Positions 32,645-40,493 of a DNA stretch of 64,000 nucleotides are shown in pieces. The notes under the pieces were generated by a model, which saw nothing but the letters and a program-made list of their open reading frames with translations, had not been told where the DNA came from and made no database searches. Both the position numbers and the translations under genes were made by a program. Source of the stretch: Mycolicibacterium peregrinum (GTDB lineage: Bacteria > Actinomycetota > Actinomycetes > Mycobacteriales > Mycobacteriaceae); contig NZ_LQPP01000041.1 in the NCBI RefSeq assembly GCF_002102345.1, positions 62,001 to 126,000 of the forward strand. Reading direction: 5' to 3'. The number at the start of each line of letters is the position of its first letter. Within the stretch, counting starts at the first letter, position 1.

Positions 32645-33400
32645 AACACTACGCGCCTGCAAGGCCGCACAGCACTTGTCACAGGATCCACCGGCGGCCT
32701 GGGTGTCGCCATCGCCAAGGCCCTCGCAGAGCAGGGCGCCTTCGTCATCGTCAGCGGCCGCAACAAGGAACGCGGCGACTCCGTCGTCGCCGAGATCCGT
32801 GCCGCCGGAGGGCGAGCCGAGATCGTCGCTGCCGACCTCGGGGCCGGGGCGGGCGAGGTGCAGCGCCTGGCCCAGCAGGCCACTGCGGCCGCCGGGGGTC
32901 AGATCGACATCCTCGTCAACAACGCGGGCGTATGGGGAATGCCGGAACCCACCGGCGAGGTCTCCGAGCAGGCGCTGCTGGAGTCGTATCAGACCAACGT
33001 GATCGCCCCCTTCCTGCTGACCGGGGCGCTGGCGCCCGCCATGGCCGAGCGTGGCCACGGCGCGGTGGTCAACGTCGGCTCGATCACCGGGCTGATCGGC
33101 GGGGACCGCTCGGCGCTGTACTCGTCGACCAAGGCGGCGGTGCATTCGCTGACCAAGTCGTGGGCGGTCGAGTACGGCCCGCTCGGAGTCCGGGTGAACG
33201 CGGTGGCCCCCGGGCCGATAGCGACCGAAAGGGCCGCTGACGTGGCCGATGAGATCGGACCGGTGCTGGCCCGCATCCCGTCCCGGCGCATGAGCACCCC
33301 CGAGGAGGTCGCGGCTGCCGTCGCTTTCCTCGCCGGTGACGACGCCGGGAACATCCACGGGGTGATCCTCAGTGTGGACGGGGGCTGGGCGGCGGCTTAA
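32636..33400 (+). CDS. Short-chain dehydrogenase/reductase
   Basis: A 254-residue classical SDR. The cofactor motif TGSTGGLG (residues 16-23), the structural NNAG, catalytic Ser in NVGSITG and YSSTK are all present, and the C-terminal LSVDGGWAAA is typical. It reduces or oxidises an unknown alcohol or ketone with NAD(P). The ATG at 32636 is preferred; it lies in the palindrome discussed above. It follows the TetR gene divergently. Confidence 0.95.
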   Translation: MSPNTTRLQGRTALVTGSTGGLGVAIAKALAEQGAFVIVSGRNKERGDSVVAEIRAAGGRAEIVAADLGAGAGEVQRLAQQATAAAGGQIDILVNNAGVWGMPEPTGEVSEQALLESYQTNVIAPFLLTGALAPAMAERGHGAVVNVGSITGLIGGDRSALYSSTKAAVHSLTKSWAVEYGPLGVRVNAVAPGPIATERAADVADEIGPVLARIPSRRMSTPEEVAAAVAFLAGDDAGNIHGVILSVDGGWAAA

Positions 33401-33422
33401 CAGATGTCCTAGATTCTGTTAC

Positions 33423-33944
33423 ATGGCTTCCTCTGCTTACGACACTGCGATCCTGCTCCTGCGCGTGGTGCTCGGCCTGACCATGGCCGCACACGGCTAC
33501 AACAAGTTCTTCGGTGGCGGGCGGATCCCGGGCACCGCGGGATGGTTCGACAGCATCGGCATGAAGCCGGGCCTGTTCCACGCCCGGGTCGCGGCCAGCA
33601 CCGAGATCACCGCCGGTCTCGGCCTGGCCCTCGGGCTGCTGACCCCGATCCCCGCAGCCGGGTTCGTGGCGCTGATGCTGGTGGCGGCCTGGACCGTGCA
33701 CCGGCACAACGGCTTCTTCATCGTCAAGGAGGGCTGGGAGTACAACCTGATCCTCGCGGTGGCCGCGGTGGCGATCGCCGGCACCGGGGCGGGTCGCTAC
33801 AGCCTCGATCACCTGCTGTTCTCCAGTTCGAGCTTCTACCACTACCTGCACGGCTGGTGCGGTCTGGCAATCGCGGTCGTTCTCGGCCTGGCCGGTGGCA
33901 TCGGCCAGCTGGTGATCTTCTTCCGTCCGCCGGTGAAGTCCTAG
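33423..33944 (+). CDS. DoxX-family membrane protein
   Basis: A 173-residue integral membrane protein with four hydrophobic segments. The N-terminal LLLRVVLGLTMAAHGYNKFF and the internal TEITAGLGLALGLLTPIPAAG are the DoxX signature. Members act in membrane redox or thiol homeostasis, sometimes with superoxide dismutase; the partner here is unclear. The ATG at 33423 is 22 bases after the SDR stop. A hairpin follows at 33966. Confidence 0.9.
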   Translation: MASSAYDTAILLLRVVLGLTMAAHGYNKFFGGGRIPGTAGWFDSIGMKPGLFHARVAASTEITAGLGLALGLLTPIPAAGFVALMLVAAWTVHRHNGFFIVKEGWEYNLILAVAAVAIAGTGAGRYSLDHLLFSSSSFYHYLHGWCGLAIAVVLGLAGGIGQLVIFFRPPVKS

Positions 33945-33965
33945 CCCGTCGTCCGGCACGCCGAC

Positions 33966-34003
33966 ACTACGGTTTCTTCCGCTCTCTCGTCGCAAACCGT
34001 AGT
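33966..34003. terminator. 10-base hairpin after doxX-like gene
   Basis: ACTACGGTTT (33966-33975) and AAACCGTAGT (33994-34003) pair perfectly around an 18-base loop, followed by TTTC. It lies 22 bases after the DoxX stop and before the KstR-type site, so it is likely a terminator that separates the two transcription units. Confidence 0.6.
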
Positions 34004-34046
34004 TTCGGCGGTTTCCGCTGACTGACCAGAACGACTACCACCCGAC

Positions 34047-34060
34047 TAGAACACGTTCTA
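34047..34060. promoter_or_regulatory. Perfect KstR operator
   Basis: TAGAACACGTTCTA is a perfect 14-base palindrome and an exact match to TnnAACnnGTTnnA. It lies 11 bases before the ATG of the DUF3556 gene at 34072. This is the strongest of three such sites in the window. Confidence 0.85.
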
Positions 34061-34071
34061 ATCTGACCGGC

Positions 34072-35805
34072 ATGGGTTTTCTCAAACAGGAATCGCCCCA
34101 GATCGACTTCGAGCAGTGGAGCAAGGGCACGCGCGCGGAAAAGATCCAGCCGATGGCCCGGCACTGGGCGGAGGTAGGGTTCGGAACCCCGGTTGTGCTG
34201 CACCTGTTCTACGTCGTCAAGATCCTGGCCTACATTCTCGGTGCCTGGCTGATCGCGCTGACCACCACCGGTGTCGACGGGTTCACCAACGTCGCCTCCT
34301 GGTACGCCGAGCCGATCGTCTACCAGAAGGTCGTGTTCTACACGATGTTGTTCGAGGTCATCGGCCTCGGCTGCGGCTTCGGCCCGCTCAACAACCGGTT
34401 CTTCCCGCCGATGGGGTCGATCCTGTACTGGTTGCGGCCCAAGACGATTCGGCTCCCACCGTGGCCCAACCGGGTCCCGCTGACCAAGGGTGACGACCGC
34501 ACGATCGTCGACGTCGCACTGTACGGCGCGCTGCTGGTGATGCTGGTGGTGGCGCTCGCCTCGCAGGGCACCGGCCCCATCCCGGCGCTCGGTAGTGAGA
34601 TCGGCGTGCTGCCGGTGTGGCAGACCGCGGCGATCGTCGGCCTGCTCGCCGTGGCCGGCCTGCGCGACAAGGTGATCTTCCTGGCGGCCCGCGGCGAGGT
34701 GTATGGCTCGCTGGCGGTCTGTTTCCTGTTCAGCGGCGCCGACATTGTGATCGCGGCAAAGCTGATCTGCCTGACGATCTGGATCGGCGCAGCGGCCTCG
34801 AAACTCACCAAACACTTCCCGTTCGTCATCTCGACGATGATGAGCAACAACCCGGTGTTCCGGCCACGGTTCATCAAGCGCAAGTTCTTCGAACACTTCC
34901 CGGATGACCTCCGGCCCGGGCGGCCGTCGCGCTTCGTGGCGCATTTCTCCACCGCCATCGAGGGTTTGGTCCCGCTGGTGCTGTTCTTCTCGCACGGCGG
35001 GTGGGCGACGGCGATCGCGGCCTTCGTGATGCTGGTGTTCCACTTCGGCATCCTGAGCGCCATTCCGATGGGCGTGCCGCTGGAGTGGAACGTCTTCATG
35101 ATGTTCTCCGTGCTGGCGCTGTTCGTCGGGCACCCCGGCATCGGCCTGGGCGACCTCACCAGCCCGTGGCCGATCGTGTTGTTCGCGGTGGTCGCGGGCA
35201 CCGTGGTGCTGGGAAACCTGTTCCCGCGCAAGGTCTCCTTCCTGCCTGGCATGCGGTACTACGCCGGCAACTGGGACACCTCACTGTGGTGCGTCAAGCC
35301 CTCGGCCGCGGAGAAGATCGAGAAGGGTATCGTCGCGATCGCCAGCATGCCGGCCGCTCAGATGGAGCGGTACTACGGCAGCCCGGAGGTCGCCCAGATG
35401 TACCTGTACATGGGATATGCGTTCCGTGGCTTCAACTCTCACGGCCGCGCCCTGTTCACTCTGGCACACCGGGCGATGGCCGGGCAGAACGAGGACGACT
35501 ACGTGCTGACCGACGGCGAGCGCATTGTCTCCACGGCCATCGGCTGGAACTTCGGTGACGGACACATGAGCAACGAGCAGCTCGTGGCCGCCCTGCAGAA
35601 GCGGTGCCACTTCGAGCCGGGGGAGGTGCGGATCGTGATGCTCGACGCTCAGCCGATCCAGCACCAGACCCAGCAGTACCGGCTCGTCGACGCGGCCACC
35701 GGAGAATTCGAGCGGGGCTACGTCAAGGTTGCCGACATGGTGACCCGCCAGCCCTGGGACGACGAAATTCCGGTCCATGTCCAGCGAGATGACGTCACCG
35801 CCTGA
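34072..35805 (+). CDS. DUF3556-family transmembrane protein
   Basis: A 577-residue protein with about eight to ten hydrophobic segments and a soluble C-terminal domain of about 150 residues. It opens MGFLKQESPQIDFEQWSKGT, which together with the long membrane core and the tail (CVKPSAAEKIEKG; YLYMGYAFRGFNSHGRALF) fits the actinobacterial DUF3556 family of unknown function. The KstR operator at 34047-34060 suggests that it is induced when sterols are used, perhaps in sterol uptake or membrane redox steps. That role is inference. It overlaps the next ORF by 29 bases. Confidence 0.88.
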   Translation: MGFLKQESPQIDFEQWSKGTRAEKIQPMARHWAEVGFGTPVVLHLFYVVKILAYILGAWLIALTTTGVDGFTNVASWYAEPIVYQKVVFYTMLFEVIGLGCGFGPLNNRFFPPMGSILYWLRPKTIRLPPWPNRVPLTKGDDRTIVDVALYGALLVMLVVALASQGTGPIPALGSEIGVLPVWQTAAIVGLLAVAGLRDKVIFLAARGEVYGSLAVCFLFSGADIVIAAKLICLTIWIGAAASKLTKHFPFVISTMMSNNPVFRPRFIKRKFFEHFPDDLRPGRPSRFVAHFSTAIEGLVPLVLFFSHGGWATAIAAFVMLVFHFGILSAIPMGVPLEWNVFMMFSVLALFVGHPGIGLGDLTSPWPIVLFAVVAGTVVLGNLFPRKVSFLPGMRYYAGNWDTSLWCVKPSAAEKIEKGIVAIASMPAAQMERYYGSPEVAQMYLYMGYAFRGFNSHGRALFTLAHRAMAGQNEDDYVLTDGERIVSTAIGWNFGDGHMSNEQLVAALQKRCHFEPGEVRIVMLDAQPIQHQTQQYRLVDAATGEFERGYVKVADMVTRQPWDDEIPVHVQRDDVTA

Positions 35806-36172
35806 CCCGGTAGCGGTATGGATCGACGAGTCCGGGCGGTTGATGAGCGACCTGGGCGGGATCGACACGCAGTGTCACGCCACTGTCCGGGCCGGGCATT
35901 GCGCGCAGCGGCCGCAATGCGTGCTGCTGCATCGCCCGCCCGGGCCGCGGTTGCTGTTCGGCGAGTTGATGTCCGAGCTCGATGACGAGGCCGGCATCTA
36001 TCTGGAGACACACGCCAAACGGCTTGACGCCGACCTCATCTCGATCACGGTTGACCACGTGGGACCAGGCGGAGCGGCCGGCAGCTGGCGTTATCGCCTG
36101 CTGCCGATGCGATGGAAGACCGCCGACGGGTGGCGGGACACCGATGCGCGGCTGGCGGTGTGGCCGGACTAG
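35777..36172 (+). CDS. Hypothetical protein downstream of DUF3556
   Basis: A protein of 131 residues (or 127 from the ATG at 35789), with no recognised family. It is rich in Asp, Arg, Trp and Pro and has no membrane segment; the middle includes CHATVRAGHCAQRPQC, with three Cys residues. The start overlaps the upstream membrane protein by 29 or 17 bases, indicating coupling. A shadow ORF on the opposite strand is longer but Arg-rich. It may share the KstR-controlled transcript. Confidence 0.6.
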   Translation: MSSEMTSPPDPVAVWIDESGRLMSDLGGIDTQCHATVRAGHCAQRPQCVLLHRPPGPRLLFGELMSELDDEAGIYLETHAKRLDADLISITVDHVGPGGAAGSWRYRLLPMRWKTADGWRDTDARLAVWPD

Positions 36173-36181
36173 CTGTGGTGC

Positions 36182-36221
36182 TCGAAACTGCGCACGGATC
36201 TTCGAGACTGCGCACGGATCG
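36182..36221. repeat. 20-base tandem repeat, two copies
   Basis: TCGAAACTGCGCACGGATCT (36182-36201) is followed by TCGAGACTGCGCACGGATCG (36202-36221), with two mismatches. It lies in the 119-base gap between the hypothetical gene and the convergent GntR regulator. Confidence 0.75.
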
Positions 36222-36291
36222 CAAAATCGCCGTGAAACGCGGTCTGAGCACAGAGTCGGTGGGCTGGGCGCAGACTCGGCGGAAAGAAGGG

Positions 36292-37083
36292 TCAGCGCAT
36301 GACGTCGCGCACCTTGACGCTCTCGATGTCCTGCAGCATCAGGATGCGTGCGGTGTCGAGATGCTTGCGCCAATGTGCTTCGGCGGCATCGCCGTCCCCG
36401 GAGCGGATGAGCTGGATCAGTTTGCGGTAGGACCGCATCAGCTTGTCGAAGTCGGTTTTCGACACCGGCCGGCGCTCTTTGAACAGGAAGGCGTGGTGAC
36501 GCACCGTGATCTCGTGCAGCATGCCGGCGATGATGCCGAGCGTGGCGTTGCCGGACAGCTCTACCACCCGGCGGTGGAAGTCCCCGGTGGTCTCGGCCAG
36601 CCGGTCGGACTGGTGGTCGTTCGGGATGTGCTCGTCGAGCATGCGTTCCAATTCAGCGAACGCGGCCTCGTCACCCTTCTCGGCGAGCAGGCGTGCGGCC
36701 ATCGGCTCGATCGCCGCGCGGCCCACCAGGAGGTCGGCGATGTCGGCGCCGGACAGTTCGAGCAGCAGCCCGGCCGGGCGGGCGACGATCTCTGGTCCCG
36801 GCACGCGAACTCGGGCGCCGGTGCGGGAACCGCGCCGCACCTCGACCAGACGCTCGGACTCCAGCACCCGCACGGCCTCGCGCAGCGTAGGCCTGCTGAC
36901 CCCGAAATGCTCCATGAGCTCGGCTTCGTTGGGCAGGAAGTCGCCTTCTTTGAGCTGGCCGTCGACGACCATGCGGCGCAACGTGCCTGCCACGAGCTCG
37001 GCGGTCTTCGGAGAGCGGACCGGTGCCTGCGGTGCTATCGCGTCAGGGCCGATCATCGGCGCCAGCGGTGTGGTTCGAGCCAC
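36292..37083 (-). CDS. GntR/FadR-type regulator of beta-oxidation operon
   Basis: A 263-residue FadR-subfamily GntR regulator. The winged helix is near residues 30-90 (LVAGTLRRMVVDGQLKEGDF; LMEHFGVSRPTLREAVRVLE), followed by an FCD ligand domain with metal-binding His and Asp positions (DFHRRVVELSGN; HEITVRHHAFLF). The GTG at 37083 with a GGGAG ribosome-binding site is chosen; a longer upstream frame from 37158 reads through the promoter. It is divergent from a thiolase-hydratase-dehydrogenase operon and probably represses it through the inverted repeat at 37187-37217, released by acyl-CoA. Confidence 0.92.
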   Translation of the reverse strand: MARTTPLAPMIGPDAIAPQAPVRSPKTAELVAGTLRRMVVDGQLKEGDFLPNEAELMEHFGVSRPTLREAVRVLESERLVEVRRGSRTGARVRVPGPEIVARPAGLLLELSGADIADLLVGRAAIEPMAARLLAEKGDEAAFAELERMLDEHIPNDHQSDRLAETTGDFHRRVVELSGNATLGIIAGMLHEITVRHHAFLFKERRPVSKTDFDKLMRSYRKLIQLIRSGDGDAAEAHWRKHLDTARILMLQDIESVKVRDVMR

Positions 37084-37186
37084 CAGACACTCCCAGGTAG
37101 GACAGCTTCTACGCCGGCCGGATGGCCAGCTGTACAACTCAGTAAACCATCTGTTCACCGTTGAACCGGAACATCGGCCTCTACCA

Positions 37187-37217
37187 ACCAGTAGGTTGAC
37201 CTAGTAAACCTACTGGT
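37187..37217. promoter_or_regulatory. FadR-type operator over the beta-oxidation promoter
   Basis: ACCAGTAGGTT (37187-37197) and AACCTACTGGT (37207-37217) are perfect 11-base inverted arms with a 9-base centre. They overlap the -35 TTGACC at 37196-37201, and the -10 TATTTT follows at 37219-37224 with a 17-base spacer. A bound repressor would block this promoter. Confidence 0.78.
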
Positions 37218-37224
37218 CTATTTT
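37196..37224 (+). promoter_or_regulatory. SigA-type promoter of thiolase operon
   Basis: TTGACC at 37196-37201 and TATTTT at 37219-37224 are spaced by 17 bases, close to the consensus for the housekeeping sigma factor. The thiolase start is 62 bases downstream at 37287, preceded by an AAAGGAGAA ribosome-binding site. Confidence 0.6.
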
Positions 37225-37286
37225 CACCTCGAGCGCCCTGTCGAGCACCACTGGGGTCGCACCACCCACCCTTCAAAGGAGAAGTC

Positions 37287-38444
37287 ATGGCTGAAGCCGT
37301 CATCGTCGAGGCCGTCCGGTCACCTGTCGGGAAGCGCAACGGCGCCCTCTCTGGTGTGCATCCGTCGGAGCTGTCGGCCCAGGTGCTCAACGGCCTCGTG
37401 CAGCGCGCCGGGATCGATCCCGCCCTCGTCGACGACGTCATCTGGGGCTGCGTCATGCAGGCCGGCGAGCAGGCCCTCGACATCGCCCGCACCGCCGTCC
37501 TGACGGCCGGCTGGCCCGAGAGCGTCCCCGGCGTCACCGTCGACCGCCAGTGCGGTTCCAGCCAGCAGTCCCTGCACTTCGCCGTCGCCGGCGTGGTCGC
37601 CGGGCACTACGACGTCGTCGTCGCCGGTGGCGTCGAGTCGATGTCGCGCACGCCGATGGGCTCCTCGCTCGCCAACGGCGGGCACCCCTACCCGGAGGCC
37701 TTCCGGGAGCGTTACAACGGACAGAACCCCAACCAGGGTGTCGGCGCCGAGATGATCGCCGAGCAGTGGGGCCTCTCGCGCACCCAGCTCGACGAGTTCT
37801 CCCTGCGTTCGCACGAGAAGGCCGCGGCCGCACAGGATGCGGGTGCGTTCAAGGACCAGATCGTGGGCATCAGGGTGAAGGACGAGCACGGGGAAAGCAC
37901 AGTTCTGGAGGACGGCGGCATCCGCCGCGGCGGCACCGTCGAATCCATGGCTGCCATCAAGCCGGCCTTCAAGGAAGACGGCGTGATCCACGCCGGTAAC
38001 TCCAGCCAGATCTCCGACGGGTCCGCCGCGCTGCTGATCATGTCGGCGGACAAGGCAAAAGACCTGGGGCTCAAGCCGCTTGCGAAGGTGCACACCGCGG
38101 TGCTCGCCGGCGCCGACCCGGTCATCATGCTGACCGCGCCGATCCCGGCCACCCAGAAGGCGCTGGCCAAGTCCGGGCTGAGCGTCGACCAGATCGGTGC
38201 GTTCGAGGTCAACGAGGCCTTCGCCCCGGTTCCGATGGCCTGGCTCAAGGACATCGGCGCCGACGAGGAGCGCCTCAACCCCAACGGGGGCGCGATCGCC
38301 CTGGGCCACCCCCTCGGCGGCTCCGGCGCGCGCATCCTGACCACGCTGCTGTACCACATGCGGGACAACAACATTCAGTACGGCCTGCAGACCATGTGTG
38401 AAGGTGGCGGCCAGGCCAACGCGACAATCCTGGAGCTCCTGTGA
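37287..38444 (+). CDS. Acetyl-CoA acetyltransferase/thiolase
   Basis: A 385-residue thiolase that cleaves 3-ketoacyl-CoA with CoA or catalyses the reverse. The nucleophilic Cys is C89 in DRQCGSSQQS, the base His is H341 in GGAIALGHPLGGSGAR, and the second Cys is C371 in QTMCEGGGQA. The length is standard. It is the first gene of a three-gene operon and overlaps the enoyl-CoA hydratase by 4 bases. The downstream genes make a complete dehydrogenase-hydratase-thiolase set lacking only the 3-hydroxyacyl-CoA dehydrogenase. Confidence 0.95.
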   Translation: MAEAVIVEAVRSPVGKRNGALSGVHPSELSAQVLNGLVQRAGIDPALVDDVIWGCVMQAGEQALDIARTAVLTAGWPESVPGVTVDRQCGSSQQSLHFAVAGVVAGHYDVVVAGGVESMSRTPMGSSLANGGHPYPEAFRERYNGQNPNQGVGAEMIAEQWGLSRTQLDEFSLRSHEKAAAAQDAGAFKDQIVGIRVKDEHGESTVLEDGGIRRGGTVESMAAIKPAFKEDGVIHAGNSSQISDGSAALLIMSADKAKDLGLKPLAKVHTAVLAGADPVIMLTAPIPATQKALAKSGLSVDQIGAFEVNEAFAPVPMAWLKDIGADEERLNPNGGAIALGHPLGGSGARILTTLLYHMRDNNIQYGLQTMCEGGGQANATILELL

Positions 38445-39241
38445 CCGACACCGACACCCAGCCCGGCGCGCTCGTCGAGAAGCGCGGCAACGTTCTGCTC
38501 ATCACCATCAACCGGCCCGAGGCTCGCAATGCGATCAACGCGTCGGTCAGCATCGCCGTCGGCGATGCACTCGAGCAGGCGCAGAACGATCCCGAGATCC
38601 GGGCCGTCGTGCTCACCGGCTCGGGGGACAAGTCGTTCTGTGCCGGGGCTGACCTGAAGGCGATCTCGCGGGGCGAAAACCTCTTCCATCCCGAGCATTC
38701 CGAATACGGATTCGCCGGCTACGTCAGCCATTTCATCGACAAGCCGACCATCGCCGCGGTCAACGGCACCGCCCTGGGCGGTGGCACCGAACTGGCCCTG
38801 GCCAGTGACCTGATCGTCGCCGAGGAGAGCGCGAAATTCGGTCTGCCCGAGGTGAAGCGCGGCCTGATCGCCGGTGCCGGTGGCGTGTTCCGCATCGCCG
38901 AGCAACTGCCCCGCAAGGTGGCCAACGAGCTGCTGTTCACCGGTGAGCCGATGTCCTCGGCCGACGCGCTGCGGTGGGGTCTGATCAACCAGGTCGTGCC
39001 CGACGGCACCGTCGTCGACGCCGCACTCAAGCTGGCCGAACGGATCACGGGCAACGCACCGCTGGCCGTGCAGGCCAGCAAGCGCGTCGCCTACGGCGTC
39101 GACGAGGGCGTCATCACGGGCGACAAGGACGGCTGGAAGCGCACCAACCGCGAATTCAGCACCCTGTTGCAGACCGAGGACGCCAAGGAAGGGCCGATGG
39201 CCTTCGCGCAGAAGCGCGAACCTGTTTGGAAGGCAAAGTAA
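38441..39241 (+). CDS. Enoyl-CoA hydratase
   Basis: A 266-residue crotonase. The oxyanion segment is SFCAGADLKA, and both catalytic glutamates are present: E117 in ALGGGTELALASD and E137 in FGLPEVKRGL. This supports true hydratase activity on trans-2-enoyl-CoA. The GTG start overlaps the thiolase stop by 4 bases, indicating coupling. It is followed by an acyl-CoA dehydrogenase three bases downstream. Confidence 0.94.
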   Translation: MTDTDTQPGALVEKRGNVLLITINRPEARNAINASVSIAVGDALEQAQNDPEIRAVVLTGSGDKSFCAGADLKAISRGENLFHPEHSEYGFAGYVSHFIDKPTIAAVNGTALGGGTELALASDLIVAEESAKFGLPEVKRGLIAGAGGVFRIAEQLPRKVANELLFTGEPMSSADALRWGLINQVVPDGTVVDAALKLAERITGNAPLAVQASKRVAYGVDEGVITGDKDGWKRTNREFSTLLQTEDAKEGPMAFAQKREPVWKAK

Positions 39242-39244
39242 GCC

Positions 39245-40387
39245 ATGAAGCGACGGATCTATACCTCGGAACACGAGGCATTCCGGGAGACGGTCAAGGA
39301 ATATATCGAGCGGGAGCTGGTCCCCAATTCCGAGAAGTGGGAGACCGAACGCATCGTCGACCGGTCGGCGTACACCGCCGCGGGCAAGTACGGCGTCATC
39401 GGGTTCAACATGCCCGAGGAGTTCGGCGGCGGCGGTTCGGATGACTTCCGGTTCAACGCGATCATCGACGAGGAGATCGCCAGGGCCGGCGTGCACGGCC
39501 CGGCGCTGAGCCTGCACAACGACGTCGTCGGCCCGTACTTCAAGGACCTCACCAACGACGAGCAGAAGCAGCGCTGGCTGCCCGGCATCGCCAGTGGCGA
39601 GACCATCATCGCGGTCGCGATGACCGAACCGGGCGCAGGCAGTGACCTGGCGGGCATCCGCACCTCGGCGGTACGCGACGGTGACGACTGGATCATCAAC
39701 GGTTCCAAGACGTTCATCTCCTCGGGCATCAACTGCGACCTGTGTGTCGTGGTGGCGCGCACCGACCCCGAGGCCGGCCACAAGGGCTTCACGCTGTTCG
39801 TGGTGGAGCGCGGCATGGAGGGGTTCACCCGCGGTCGCAAGCTCGACAAGATGGGCCTGCACAGCCAGGACACCTCCGAGCTGCACTTCGAGAACGTCCG
39901 GGTGCCGAACGCCAACCTGCTCGGCAAGGAAGGTCGCGGGTTCTACCACCTGATGACCAACCTGCCCTCGGAGCGGCTCTCGATCGCCATCTCGGCGATC
40001 TACGGTGCGCGTGCGGTCTTCCAGGAGACGCTGCAGTATGCCAAGGACCGCAAGGCTTTTGGACAGCCGATCGGCAGCTTCCAGCACAACCGGTTCCTGC
40101 TCGCCGAGATGGACACCGAGCTGGAGGTCACCGAGAACTACCTCGACCGCTGCCTGCAGGGCGTGGTCGACGGTGAGCTGACCGCGGTCGAGGCGGCCAA
40201 GGCCAAGTGGTGGGCCACCGAGGTCGCCAAGAAGGTCATCGACAACTGCGTGCAGCTGCACGGCGGCTACGGCTACATGATGGAGTACCGCGTCGCGCGG
40301 GCCTACGTCGACGGACGGATCCAGACGATTTTCGGTGGCACCACCGAGATCATGAAGGAGATCATCGGACGCGAGCTCGGCGTCTAG
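39245..40387 (+). CDS. Acyl-CoA dehydrogenase, LCAD-like
   Basis: A 380-residue FAD-dependent acyl-CoA dehydrogenase. The FAD-binding TEPGAGSDLAGIRT and the C-terminal IFGGTTEIMKEIIGREL are present. The usual C-terminal catalytic Glu position (YEG in short-chain enzymes) reads FGG, so the catalytic base is probably E243 in LPSERLSIA, as in long-chain and isovaleryl enzymes. It is the last gene of the operon. A strong bidirectional hairpin follows at 40431-40468. Confidence 0.94.
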   Translation: MKRRIYTSEHEAFRETVKEYIERELVPNSEKWETERIVDRSAYTAAGKYGVIGFNMPEEFGGGGSDDFRFNAIIDEEIARAGVHGPALSLHNDVVGPYFKDLTNDEQKQRWLPGIASGETIIAVAMTEPGAGSDLAGIRTSAVRDGDDWIINGSKTFISSGINCDLCVVVARTDPEAGHKGFTLFVVERGMEGFTRGRKLDKMGLHSQDTSELHFENVRVPNANLLGKEGRGFYHLMTNLPSERLSIAISAIYGARAVFQETLQYAKDRKAFGQPIGSFQHNRFLLAEMDTELEVTENYLDRCLQGVVDGELTAVEAAKAKWWATEVAKKVIDNCVQLHGGYGYMMEYRVARAYVDGRIQTIFGGTTEIMKEIIGRELGV

Positions 40388-40430
40388 TTTTTTCGGCGAG
40401 CAGTCCCCCGCAAGCGGGAGGGGCCCCCAC

Positions 40431-40468
40431 CAAAACTGCCCATTTCCACACAGAAATGGGCAGTTTTG
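40431..40468. terminator. Bidirectional terminator with nested outer repeat
   Basis: A perfect 16-base stem (40431-40446 with 40453-40468) closes a 6-base loop; the T-run TTTT at 40464-40467 forms part of its right arm. It separates the convergent dehydrogenase and fasciclin genes. Outer arms GCGAGCAG (40396-40403) and CTGCTCGC (40472-40479) enclose it, and a shorter CCCGC/GCGGG hairpin lies in the left flank, giving a nested structure. Confidence 0.88.
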
Positions 40469-40493
40469 TGTCTGCTCGCGCTGAGAAAAGAAA

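Noticed and set aside
38375..40261. Minus-strand 628-codon frame opposite the beta-oxidation operon
   Set aside because: It mirrors the third-codon GC of the hydratase and dehydrogenase genes and shows no family motif.
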